Below are positions 32,631 to 40,819 of a stretch of DNA of 64,000 nt, one piece after another. Origin of the DNA: Longispora fulva (GTDB taxonomy: Bacteria > Actinomycetota > Actinomycetes > Mycobacteriales > Micromonosporaceae); contig NZ_JADOUF010000001.1 in NCBI RefSeq assembly GCF_015751905.1, forward strand, positions 8,369,501 through 8,433,500. Direction: 5' to 3'. Below the pieces are notes generated by a model, which did not search any database, was not told the DNA's origin, and saw nothing but the letters and a program-made list of their open reading frames with translations. The position numbers and the translations under genes were made by a program. Position 1 is the first letter of the stretch. Each line of letters starts with the position of its first letter.

Positions 32631-33326
32631 CTACCTGAGAGGTATCTGTCGGGGGACAGGGTCATCCCCGCGGCCCGGTCGGACGAGCCGGTGCTCGTAG
32701 GACCACACCACGGCCTGGACGCGGTCGCGGAGCCCGAGCTTGGCGAGTACCCGTCCGACGTGCGTCTTCACGGTCGCCTCGGACAGGAACAGCCGGGCGG
32801 CGATCTCGGCGTTGGACGCGCCGCTGGCGATCTGGAGCAGGATGTCGTGCTCCCGGCCCGTCAACGCCGCCACCGGGTCGGGGTCCGGGCCGGGCACCGG
32901 CAGGTCGGCGGCCACCAGGTCGAGGAGCCGGCGGGTCGTCGACGGGGCGATCGCGGCGTCCCCGTCGTGCACGGCGCGGATGGCGGTGAGGAGTTCGGCG
33001 GGGCGCGCGTCCTTCAACAGGAAGCCGCTGGCGCCGGCCCGCAGCGCGGCGAACGCGTACTCGTCGAGGTCGAAGGTCGTCAGAACCACGACCTTCGCCG
33101 AGGTACCGGAGGCGATGAGCCGGCGGGTCGCCTCGACCCCGTGCAGCCTGGGCATGCGCACGTCCATCAGGACCACGTCCGCGCCGATCGTGGCGAGCTG
33201 GGCCAGCGCGTCGAGTCCGTCGTCGGCCTCGCCCACGACCCGCATGTCGGGTTGGGCGTCGACGACCATCGCCAGCCCGGCGCGGACCAGGGCCTGGTCG
33301 TCGGCGAGGAACACCCGGATCGTCAT
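32631..33326 (-). CDS. LuxR/NarL-family response regulator
   Basis: 231 residues. Receiver domain: MTIRVFLADDQALVRAGL with acidic pocket DD, phosphoacceptor Asp in VVLMDVRMP, Thr in VVLTTFD and Lys in FLLKDARP. LuxR-type HTH: LTGREHDILLQIASGASNAEIAARLFLSEATVKTHVGRVLAKL. It is the cytoplasmic DNA-binding partner of the kinase encoded just upstream, with which it overlaps by ATGA. Target genes are unknown; no transporter is attached. Confidence 0.96.
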   Translation of the reverse strand: MTIRVFLADDQALVRAGLAMVVDAQPDMRVVGEADDGLDALAQLATIGADVVLMDVRMPRLHGVEATRRLIASGTSAKVVVLTTFDLDEYAFAALRAGASGFLLKDARPAELLTAIRAVHDGDAAIAPSTTRRLLDLVAADLPVPGPDPDPVAALTGREHDILLQIASGASNAEIAARLFLSEATVKTHVGRVLAKLGLRDRVQAVVWSYEHRLVRPGRGDDPVPRQIPLR

Positions 33327-34531
33327 GCCGACGCCCCCTGCCGGTAGGGCAGGACGGCCAGCACCTGGAAGCCTCCGCCGGGGGCCGGCCCGGCCGACAG
33401 GGTGCCGCCGACGACGGAGAGCCGTTCGCGCATGCCGAGCAGTCCGTGCCCGGCGACGTCCCCGGACGTCTTCCCGGTGCCGTCGTCGGTGACGTCGACG
33501 GCCAGGGCCTCGGATCCCCAGGTCAGGCGCACCGTGGCCCGGGCGGCGGCGCCCGCGTGTTTCATCGTGTTCGTCAGGGCCTCCTGGATGAGCCGGAAGC
33601 CGGCGAGTTCGGCGGTGGGCGCCAGCGGGCCCCGGGTGCCCGTCTCGACGAGTTCCACGGCCAGGCCGGCGGCGCGGACCCGGTGCAGGAGGTCGTCCAC
33701 GTCGCCGAGGGCTGGTTGGGGGCCGAAGCCGTCGAGGGAGTCGTCGGTGCGCAGTACCCCGAGCAGGCCGCGCATGTCGGCCAGGGCCTGCCGGCCGGTC
33801 TCGGCGATGGTCTCCAGCACCGCCGGGGCGCGGTCGGGCGCGAACTGTCCACCCTGGGCCTGGGTGACGATCACGGCGAGGGAGTGCGCGACGACGTCGT
33901 GCATGTCCCGCGCGATCCTGGTCCGCTCGTCCAGGACCGCCCGCCGGGCACGTTCCTCCCGCTCGGCCTCGGCGCGGGCGGCCCGGTCCTCCAGCGCCGC
34001 GACGTACGCGAGTCGGGTGCCGCGCAACGCCGAGTAGCTCCACGGCGCGAACACGACCGCGAGCAGGAACCCGAGGAAGAAGACCCAGGCCACCGTGTCC
34101 GGCAGGCCTGGCACGTGCATCGGGCTGACGAGCGCGCACCGCACCGTCAGCATGACGGCCCCCACCACGCCCACGGCGAGCGCCAGCGGCCGGGCCGGCC
34201 ACCGGCCGTAGCTGCAGTAGGAGCCCAGCGCTATCGGGAACACGACCGCGGACGGCAGGAACAGCGCCTCGGGCGGCAACGCGCTCGCCGGCACAAGGGT
34301 CGGCACGGCGATCCCCGCGCTGACCAGCGCGAACGACAGGAACGGCAGCGTCCGGCGCAGGGCGATGGCGGCATGCACCACGCCGACGGCGACGACGAGG
34401 ACCGGCGACCACGGTCCCGGGGACGCGGTCAGGATGACGACCGACAGCGGCAGAAGGACCGCGGCCAGGGCGGCGGCGAGGAGCACGTCCGCGAGGACGG
34501 GACGGGCCCGGACCCAGCCGTACACAGTCAC
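33323..34531 (-). CDS. sensor histidine kinase (DesK/NarX type)
   Basis: 402-residue membrane kinase. Five or six N-terminal helices precede a short coiled coil (EDRAARAEAEREERARRAV). Then come the HisKA_3 box RTRIARDMHDVVAHSLAVIV (phosphoacceptor His) and a HATPase domain with NTMKHA (N box), DVTDDGTGK (G1) and GHGLLGMRERL (G2). GTG 34531 is seven bases after GGAGG and is preferred to the GTG at 34549, which overlaps that site. It forms a two-component pair with the regulator. The signal is unknown. Confidence 0.94.
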   Translation of the reverse strand: MTVYGWVRARPVLADVLLAAALAAVLLPLSVVILTASPGPWSPVLVVAVGVVHAAIALRRTLPFLSFALVSAGIAVPTLVPASALPPEALFLPSAVVFPIALGSYCSYGRWPARPLALAVGVVGAVMLTVRCALVSPMHVPGLPDTVAWVFFLGFLLAVVFAPWSYSALRGTRLAYVAALEDRAARAEAEREERARRAVLDERTRIARDMHDVVAHSLAVIVTQAQGGQFAPDRAPAVLETIAETGRQALADMRGLLGVLRTDDSLDGFGPQPALGDVDDLLHRVRAAGLAVELVETGTRGPLAPTAELAGFRLIQEALTNTMKHAGAAARATVRLTWGSEALAVDVTDDGTGKTSGDVAGHGLLGMRERLSVVGGTLSAGPAPGGGFQVLAVLPYRQGASA

Positions 34532-34634
34532 GGTGACGCCTCCTGACACCCGACGAGGACCTGTGGCGGCCCCGGTTCGCCTGCGCGAGCGTAGCCGGGA
34601 GGCCCCCGGCCCCGGCCGCGCGGCACCTCCGGGA

Positions 34635-36230
34635 TCACAGCCCGTCGCGCACCTCCCGGTGCCTCAGGTGCAGTGTCGCCGCTGTCAGCGCGAGCATCCC
34701 GACGGTCACGCCGGCCAGCAGCCAGTACGACATGGTGATCTCGGCGCTGGTCAGCGCGAGGTCGATCTGCGTGCCCCGGCCGCCGGAGTACCACCACAGG
34801 CTGAGCAGCAGGTGCGCGCCCGGTACCGCGAACCTGGCCGGCGGCGGCAGCCGCTGCCAGAACCACGTCGCGATCCCGCCGCAGCACAACAGCACCGACC
34901 CGGCCGCGCACCCCGCCATCATCGTGATCCAGTCACTGGCGACGGACGGCGTGGCCAGGACGACGACCACTCCGAGGAGCATCAGCACCCCACCCAGCGC
35001 CGGGATGAGCCGATGCGCGCCGGGTCGGGCAGGGGAACCCGCGGCGGCGTACGCAGGCCCCGGACCCGGCGGCACGGGCCCCGACAGCGGTGTGCCCGCC
35101 GACGTCGGCCCGCCCAGGCCCGGCCCGCGCGATGCTGGCGCGCTCAGACCCGGTGCCCCCGGTAACGCTGGCTCAGCCGTGGCCGGCGGGGCCCCGAGCC
35201 GGGCCCCGCCGCCCACCCGCAAGGCTCCTTCGGCCACCACAGTCTCCGGCTGCTCCACCACGGTCGGCGCGATCCCCGTCGCCTGGTGCAGCAGCGTCCC
35301 CACCATCGGCACCCGGCTCGACCCGCCCACCAGGAACACCCCGGCCACCTCGGACGGCGCCACCTGGGACTCCCGCAACGTCGCCATCGTCACGTCGACC
35401 GTGCGCCCCAGAGCCCCCCGGGCGGCCCGCTCGAACGCCTCCCGGGTCACCGGCACCTCACGTTCGACCAAGGGCACGAACACCTGCGCGGACGACTGCC
35501 GGGACAGTGCCTCCTTCGCCATCCGGGCGTCGTCCCACAATGCCCTGAGCTGCCGACGGTCGACCCGTTGCCACAGCTCGGGTGCGACGGCTTCGGAGAT
35601 CTGGGCCATGACCAGGGCGTCCAGGTCGACCCCGCCGAAGTCGTCTATGCCGTGGTGGGCCAGCGGCCGGAATCCGCCGGCGACCCTGCGGAGCACGCAC
35701 ACGTCGAAGGTGCCGCCGCCCAGGTCGTAGACCACGACGCACCTGCCGTCGGCGACGTCCCGGCCGTGGTGGGCCGCGGCGGCGACCGGCTCGGCCACCA
35801 GGGTGGGGCGGGGGAGCCCGGCCAGGGCCGCGGCCTGGATCAGCGTCTCCCGGCGCACCGGCCCCCACTCCACCGGGCACGTCATCACCAGCTCGGTGAC
35901 GGGGCCGCCGGCGGTGCGCGCGGCCTCGGTCGCCACCCGGCGCAGTGTGTGGGCCGCCAGGTCGACGACCGACCAGGTCCGCTCGCCCAGCAGGATGGTC
36001 ACGTCGTCGATGCGCCGCTTGGGGTTCGGTTCGAAGCTGGCCGGGTAGAGCCGGGCGCCGTGCTGGGCGTCGCGGCCGGTGAGCACGGTGCCGTCGGGCT
36101 GGGCGAACACCGCCGACGGCAGCAGCGGTGCGCCGTCGAACAGCAGCGGCCGCACCCGCCCGTCCGGGAAACCGAGCATCGCCACGGTGTGGGACGTGCC
36201 GTAGTCGACGGCCAGCTGATGTTCGGTCAC
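34635..36230 (-). CDS. membrane-anchored Hsp70 family protein
   Basis: 531 residues. The Hsp70/actin ATPase domain spans ~1-345: DYGTSHTVAML (phosphate 1), VVYDLGGGTFDVCVL (phosphate 2), GVFLVGGSSRVPMV (adenosine). The substrate-binding domain of DnaK is absent; instead a Pro/Gly-rich linker (~350-420) leads to four transmembrane helices (IPALGGVLMLLGVVVVLA, MMAGCAAGSVLLCCGGIAT, and two more). GTG start. Such fusions occur in actinomycetes, possibly as envelope-linked ATP switches; role unknown. No grpE or dnaJ next to it. Monocistronic. Confidence 0.92.
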   Translation of the reverse strand: MTEHQLAVDYGTSHTVAMLGFPDGRVRPLLFDGAPLLPSAVFAQPDGTVLTGRDAQHGARLYPASFEPNPKRRIDDVTILLGERTWSVVDLAAHTLRRVATEAARTAGGPVTELVMTCPVEWGPVRRETLIQAAALAGLPRPTLVAEPVAAAAHHGRDVADGRCVVVYDLGGGTFDVCVLRRVAGGFRPLAHHGIDDFGGVDLDALVMAQISEAVAPELWQRVDRRQLRALWDDARMAKEALSRQSSAQVFVPLVEREVPVTREAFERAARGALGRTVDVTMATLRESQVAPSEVAGVFLVGGSSRVPMVGTLLHQATGIAPTVVEQPETVVAEGALRVGGGARLGAPPATAEPALPGAPGLSAPASRGPGLGGPTSAGTPLSGPVPPGPGPAYAAAGSPARPGAHRLIPALGGVLMLLGVVVVLATPSVASDWITMMAGCAAGSVLLCCGGIATWFWQRLPPPARFAVPGAHLLLSLWWYSGGRGTQIDLALTSAEITMSYWLLAGVTVGMLALTAATLHLRHREVRDGL

Positions 36231-36283
36231 GACCGCTGATCCTATCGACCCCCGGCCAGCCGCCCAGATTCAAGATCGAAACC

Positions 36284-36309
36284 GTGCTCCGGGTACCGGT
36301 ACCGAGCAC
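36284..36309. promoter_or_regulatory. palindromic site in a divergent intergenic region
   Basis: GTGCTC (36284-36289) and GAGCAC (36304-36309) flank GGTACCGGTACC, itself a palindrome. The 26-bp near-perfect dyad lies between the Hsp70 gene and the BASS transporter gene and is a candidate operator for either. Confidence 0.4.
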
Positions 36310-36381
36310 GTCAGGAGAAGACGGCGCCGAGCACCAGTGTGACAATCCATGGACTTCTATCGATTGAAAGAAAGAGGGGCC

Positions 36382-37287
36382 ATGAGTAACGGTGCCTTAG
36401 TCATACTTTTTCCCGTCGCGGTAGCCATCATCATGCTCGGGCTGGGCCTCACCCTGACCGTCGAGGACTTCCGCAGGGTGGTGCGCTACCCCCGTGCGAT
36501 GGTCGTCTGCCTGGTCTCCCAGATGCTGATCCTGCCGGCGGTCTGCCTCGGCCTGGTGGTCGCGTTCGACCTGCGGCCGGAGTTCGCCGTGGGCCTGATG
36601 CTGCTCGCCGCGTCGCCGGGCGGCAGCACGGCCAGCCTGTACAGCCACCTGTTCAAGGGTGACCTGGCGCTGAACATCTCGCTGACCGCGGTCAACTCGG
36701 TGCTCGCGGCGTTCACCCTGCCGGTGATCGTGAACCTGTCGATCGCCGGCTTCATGGGCGCGGACAGCTCGCTCGGCCTCCAGCTGGACAAGGTGATCCA
36801 GGTGTTCGCCGTCGTGCTGGTGCCGATCGCGATCGGGATGGCCGTCCGCGCGAGGTTCACCGGCTTCGCCGCCCGGATGGAACGTACCGTCAAGATCCTG
36901 TCGGTCGTGGTCCTGCTCCTGCTGATCGCCAGCGTGATCGCAGGCATGGGCAAGGACATCCTCAACGCCCTCGGGGAGATCGTCCTCGCGGTCGTGGCGT
37001 TCAACCTGATCAGCATGGCGCTCGGCTACTTCGGCCCGCGGCTGCTGCGGGTCGGCGAGCGGGAGTCGGTGTCCTCGGCGTTCGAGATCGGCCTGCACAA
37101 CGCCTCCCTGACGATCGCCATCGCGATGAGTCCGACGCTGCTCAACAGCCCGAAGATGGCGATCCCGTCGGTGACGTACGGCTTCGTGATGTTCTTCACC
37201 GCCGCCGTCTTCGGCCTGCTCGTCGCACGCCGCGCGCGGGCGGCGAGCCCGGCCCCGGGACGGATGGTGGCTCCGGGCCGGGTGTGA
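36382..37287 (+). CDS. bile acid:sodium symporter (BASS) family transporter
   Basis: 301-residue integral membrane protein with about nine or ten helices. LLAASPGGSTASLYSHLFKGDLALNISLTAVNSVLA is the family's sodium/substrate-binding core. The later half has EIGLHNASLTIAIA, the conserved second crossover. BASS proteins import organic anions with sodium; the substrate here is unknown. ATG 36382 has AAAGAGGGG just upstream; an in-frame ATG at 36349 would add 11 hydrophilic residues. Ends in a GC-rich dyad (37287-37331). Confidence 0.93.
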   Translation: MSNGALVILFPVAVAIIMLGLGLTLTVEDFRRVVRYPRAMVVCLVSQMLILPAVCLGLVVAFDLRPEFAVGLMLLAASPGGSTASLYSHLFKGDLALNISLTAVNSVLAAFTLPVIVNLSIAGFMGADSSLGLQLDKVIQVFAVVLVPIAIGMAVRARFTGFAARMERTVKILSVVVLLLLIASVIAGMGKDILNALGEIVLAVVAFNLISMALGYFGPRLLRVGERESVSSAFEIGLHNASLTIAIAMSPTLLNSPKMAIPSVTYGFVMFFTAAVFGLLVARRARAASPAPGRMVAPGRV

Positions 37288-37525
37288 CCCGGCCCGCCCG
37301 GTCGTGGTCGGCGACGCCGGCCGGGCCGGGTTGGCCGAGTCGCACGGGGCGGGCTGCGGAATGTGAGCCGCGCCAGCCGGCTGAGGGCGGGCCGGATGTC
37401 AGCGAGCGGGACGCTGGTGTCCGGCCTCCGGGCCGGTCGGGTCCGGATGCCCGGGCGGAAATCGGGGCGCGCGACCGCGCACGTCGCGGGCATGATGGGC
37501 GTTCCCCCAGAGAGGAACGTGCCTG

Positions 37526-38599
37526 ATGTCGACCCTCACCGTCACCGCCGAGCGGCTCGTGATCCACGAGCACCCCAACGCCGACGCTCTCGAGCTGGCC
37601 CAGGTGGGGCTGTACCGGGCGGTCGTGGCGAAGGGCGCGTACCGCACCGGTGAGTTCGCCGTGTACATCCCGGAGCAGTCCGTCCTGCCGGCCGCGCTGA
37701 TCGAGGAGCTGGGTCTGACCGGAAGGCTGGCCGGCGGGCTGCACGACCGGGTCGCCGCCGTCCGGCTGCGCGGGGAGATCTCGCAGGGCATCGTGTGCCG
37801 GCCGGCCGCGCTGGCCGGCGTCGACCTGGAGGCCGCGCACCACGCCGGCGAGGACTTCACCGCCCGGCTCGGGATCACGAAGTGGGTGCCGGCGGTGCCG
37901 GTGCACATGGCCGGCGAGGTCGAGCCGGCCGCCGACCTGCTGCCGTGGGTCGACATCGAGAACATCAAGCGGTACCCGGCCATCTTCGAGCCGGGCGAGC
38001 CGGTCGTGGCCACGGAGAAGCTGCACGGCACGTGCTGCCTGCTCACCTGGTCGCCCGAGGCGGTGCTCGTGTCCTCGAAGGGCCTCGGTGAGAAGCGCCT
38101 CGGCCTGGTGCGGGCGGGCGACAACCTGTACTGGCGCACCGTCGAGGCCCACGGCGTCCCCGCCGCGGCGGAGTGGCTGGCCGGCAAGTACGGGGCGGGC
38201 CGGGTCGGGATCTTCGGCGAGGTGTACGGCGCGGGCATCCAGGACCTGGCCTACGGCGCCAACGGCCAGTCCGACCGGCCCGGCTACGCGGCGTTCGACG
38301 TCTCCGTCGAGGTGGACGGGCACGTCCGGTGGCTGACCCCGGACGAGTTCGCCGAGGCCGCCACCCTGGCCGGCCTGCCGACGGTGCCGACCGTCTACAC
38401 CGGCCCGTACGACGAGGGGGTGCTGTTCGGTTTGGCGTCGGGCCCGGAGACCGTCACCGGTACCGCCGCGAACATCCGCGAGGGTCTCGTGGTGCGGTCC
38501 GCGACCGGGCGCGGCAGTGCCGTGCTCGGTGGGCGCGCGATCGCCAAGTTCGTGTCCGACGCGTACGTGACGCGCAAGGGCGGCACGGAGTACGAGTAG
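37526..38599 (+). CDS. RNA ligase (ATP), DRB0094/Rnl5-like
   Basis: 357-residue ATP-dependent RNA ligase related to Deinococcus DRB0094. An N-terminal OB-like domain (VVAKGAYRTGEFAVYIPEQSVLP) is typical of this branch. The nucleotidyltransferase domain has motif I ATEKLHGTC (adenylated Lys165), motif III IFGEVYG (~229), motif IV REGLVVRS (~318) and motif V AIAKFVSD (Lys341). These enzymes seal nicks with a 3'-OH RNA strand and are thought to act in RNA repair. ATG 37526 follows AGAGAGGAACGTGCCTG. Next genes are PP2C-like and, convergent, ATP-grasp. Confidence 0.9.
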   Translation: MSTLTVTAERLVIHEHPNADALELAQVGLYRAVVAKGAYRTGEFAVYIPEQSVLPAALIEELGLTGRLAGGLHDRVAAVRLRGEISQGIVCRPAALAGVDLEAAHHAGEDFTARLGITKWVPAVPVHMAGEVEPAADLLPWVDIENIKRYPAIFEPGEPVVATEKLHGTCCLLTWSPEAVLVSSKGLGEKRLGLVRAGDNLYWRTVEAHGVPAAAEWLAGKYGAGRVGIFGEVYGAGIQDLAYGANGQSDRPGYAAFDVSVEVDGHVRWLTPDEFAEAATLAGLPTVPTVYTGPYDEGVLFGLASGPETVTGTAANIREGLVVRSATGRGSAVLGGRAIAKFVSDAYVTRKGGTEYE

Positions 38600-38653
38600 G
38601 TCGATGCGCGCACTACGCTGCAGGGGCAGACCTTCAGCCTCGGGGAGCATCGG

Positions 38654-39463
38654 GTGCGCGTCCGGATCGCGAGTGAGTCAGGCCGCCCCGACGGGCGCAA
38701 CGAGGACTGGGGCGGGGCGTCGGGCGGCGTGGCCGTTGTGCTCGACGGCTTGACCGAGGGGCCGGCGACGGGCTGCCGGCACGGGACGCCCTGGTACGTC
38801 CGCCAGCTCGGCGACCGGCTGCTGCGGCTCGGGGCGGACCGGGAGGCGCCGTTGACCGAGGTCCTGGCCGGGGCGATCAGCGAGGTGGCCGGGCTGCACG
38901 CGAGCACCTGCGACCTGGCCCACCCGGGTTCGCCCTGCTCGACGGTGACGATCGTCCGCGACCGCTCCGACGCCACCGTGGATTATCTCGTCCTGTCCGA
39001 CTCCTCCGTCGTCCTCGACGTCGCCGACGGCGAGCCCGTGGTCGTCACCGACCGCAGCGTCGAGAACTTCCACCCGGACATGCAGGCGGGGGCGGCCCGC
39101 CGCGCCGTCGGCCTGACCGACCTCATCGACGCCCAACAGAAAATCAGAAACCGACCCGACGGGTACTGGGTCGCCCAGGTCGACCCCCGCGCCGCCGACC
39201 ACGCCACGACCGGCACCCTCCCCGGGGTACGCGGCGCGGCGCTGCTCTCCGACGGCGTCTCGCTCCTGGTGACGACGTTTCACGCCGTGACCTGGCCGAG
39301 TCTGCTCGCCATCGGCTACGCCCAGGGCCCGGCGGAGCTGATCCGGCGCACCCGGGAGCTGGAGGACACCGACCCCCGGTGCGAGAGGTGGCCCCGCTAC
39401 AAGCACCGCGACGACGCGACGGCCGCGATCGTCAAACTCGCCCCGCCCGACCCCGACCGTTAG
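38654..39463 (+). CDS. PP2C-like phosphatase-fold protein
   Basis: 269 residues with the outline of a PP2C serine/threonine phosphatase: GRNEDWGGASGGVAVVLDGLTEG (metal-binding Asp in DG), TVTIVRDRSDATVDYLVLSDSSVVL, AALLSDGVSLLV and the closing RDDATAAIVKL (DN→DD). The middle differs from classical PP2C, so activity is not certain. GTG 38654. It starts 54 bp after the RNA ligase gene on the same strand, so probably in an operon with it. Confidence 0.78.
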   Translation: MRVRIASESGRPDGRNEDWGGASGGVAVVLDGLTEGPATGCRHGTPWYVRQLGDRLLRLGADREAPLTEVLAGAISEVAGLHASTCDLAHPGSPCSTVTIVRDRSDATVDYLVLSDSSVVLDVADGEPVVVTDRSVENFHPDMQAGAARRAVGLTDLIDAQQKIRNRPDGYWVAQVDPRAADHATTGTLPGVRGAALLSDGVSLLVTTFHAVTWPSLLAIGYAQGPAELIRRTRELEDTDPRCERWPRYKHRDDATAAIVKLAPPDPDR

Positions 39464-39477
39464 GCCCTCCGACCAGT

Positions 39478-39501
39478 GACCCCGGTCGTCACGCCGGGGT
39501 C
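39478..39501. terminator. hairpin between PP2C-like and ATP-grasp genes
   Basis: GACCCCGG (39478-39485) pairs with 39494-39501 around eight bases. It covers the stop of the convergent ATP-grasp gene. Confidence 0.6.
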
Positions 39502-40388
39502 CCGTGGAGCGCCCGGACCAGCCTGGCGGGGTCCAGCCCGGCCGGCAGGTCGCTGACCTGGGCGTCCCCGACCTCGATGAGCCGCCAGACGCCGTCGGAC
39601 CGCTGGGCCAGGTCCGTGGTGACGAACCGGAAGCCGAACGCCGCGACCAGGGGGCCGACGGCCGACAGGTCCGGGGCGACGGCCTGGTCCGGGGTGTCGG
39701 GGTGTGGGCCGGTCAGGACGGGCTCGCCGTCGAGCCACCACACCCGGGCCTCGGCCGCCCGCGCACCCGGTCCGCCCGGCGCGGGGCCGCCGGACGGGGC
39801 GCGCAGGTCCTCGAAGGAGCGCAGTACGACACCGCCGGCCAGGTCGGTGTCCTGCAGCTCCACGAACCGGGACACCACCCGGTGCGCGGCGGCCGTGTCC
39901 GCCAGGTCGGGGATGTGGCAGGCGGTCACCCACTCGTGTTTGCGGGACTTCACGTAGTCCTTGACCAGCCCGGGGCCGGCGGGCAGCCGTGCGGCCAGGG
40001 CCGCGACGTCCTCCGGGGTGACCTCGGAACCCGGCTCCAGTGCCAGCCACACACTGGCGGGCGTGACGTCGGCGAACGCGTCGTACCAGCCCGGGAGTTC
40101 GTGGGCCGAGCGGTAGCCGGCCGCGTCGGTGGACAGGGTGGCGCCCCGTTCGGCCAGGGCCTGTTCGAGGGCGGTGTAGTGCCGGGTGGGGATCATCCAG
40201 CCCCGGTACCAGACCGGGCCCAGGTCGCGGGGGACTCGGCGGGTCGCCTCCCGAGGGTCACCGCCGAGCAGGGCGTCGTGGTCGAGGAGGGCCACCGTGC
40301 CGCCCAGGTCGCCGACCGCCTGCGCCTCGGCGGCGAAGTGCGGGTCGACGCGCCGGGGCCGGAGCGGATCGGCGCAGTAGAGGAACAT
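39489..40388 (-). CDS. ATP-grasp domain protein (R2K-type)
   Basis: 299 residues. MFLYCADPLRPRRVDPHFAAEAQA begins an R2K-clade ATP-grasp protein. Features are GPVWYRGWMIP, LVKDYVKSRKHEW (nucleotide-binding Lys pair), FVELQDTDLAGGVVLRSFED, EARVWWLDGEPV and the metal-binding end GVWRLIEVGDAQVSDLP. R2K proteins are predicted peptide or amino-acid ligases found in phages and bacterial small-molecule or repair contexts. It converges on the RNA ligase/PP2C pair. Reaction unknown. Confidence 0.85.
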   Translation of the reverse strand: MFLYCADPLRPRRVDPHFAAEAQAVGDLGGTVALLDHDALLGGDPREATRRVPRDLGPVWYRGWMIPTRHYTALEQALAERGATLSTDAAGYRSAHELPGWYDAFADVTPASVWLALEPGSEVTPEDVAALAARLPAGPGLVKDYVKSRKHEWVTACHIPDLADTAAAHRVVSRFVELQDTDLAGGVVLRSFEDLRAPSGGPAPGGPGARAAEARVWWLDGEPVLTGPHPDTPDQAVAPDLSAVGPLVAAFGFRFVTTDLAQRSDGVWRLIEVGDAQVSDLPAGLDPARLVRALHGTPA

Positions 40389-40554
40389 GCGGCGAGCCTA
40401 GCCACGGGGATCGGCCGCGGCATCCGAGAAAAGCCTGTGGACGTGCGGGCGGTCGGTTCGTCCCGTGCCCGGCGGCGGGTGTGTGGCCAGGGGTGATCCT
40501 GGGTAGGTCAAGGGGGAGCCGGCTGTCCGGTCGGCTCCGGGGAGGGGGCAGACC

Positions 40555-40764
40555 ATGACCGGGGCACACCGCCAGCAGGGTGACGACGTCGAGCCGCTGG
40601 CCGACGGTTCGGTGCCGGCCGAGGACGACGCGCGCCTGCGCCGGCCTGATGACGACACGCTCGAGGGGCTCGACGTCGAGCACGGCGCCGAGGTGAGCGC
40701 GGAGGACGTCCGGGTGGACGCGGAGGCCCGGGCGGGGACGTTGTTCCCGCACCGGCCGATGTGA
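40555..40764 (+). CDS. small acidic hypothetical protein
   Basis: 69 residues, rich in Asp/Glu/Arg, no membrane segment (MTGAHRQQGDDVEPLADGSVP). A GGGGAGGGGG ribosome site stands six bases before the ATG, the best evidence that it is expressed. It could be disordered. No family recognised. It ends 25 bp before the Zur-like box and is not obviously part of that unit. Confidence 0.55.
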   Translation: MTGAHRQQGDDVEPLADGSVPAEDDARLRRPDDDTLEGLDVEHGAEVSAEDVRVDAEARAGTLFPHRPM

Positions 40765-40789
40765 GCGGGGCGGTGGGTGTCAATTGAAA

Positions 40790-40804
40790 TGAAAACCATT
40801 TCCA
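40790..40804 (+). promoter_or_regulatory. Zur-box-like operator
   Basis: TGAAAACCATTTCCA (40790-40804) fits the 15-bp TGAAAAYNATTTYCA pattern of actinobacterial Zur sites as I know it. It overlaps a -10-like ATATAG (40804-40809) placed for a near-leaderless start at GTG 40820. Zinc-loaded Zur would block the promoter. Confidence 0.65.
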
Positions 40805-40819
40805 TATAGCGTGACCGGG

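Noticed and set aside
37287..37331. GC-rich dyad after the BASS gene as a terminator
   Set aside because: Arms are 10 bp but the loop is 25 bases and composition alone makes such pairs likely; left out of the features.
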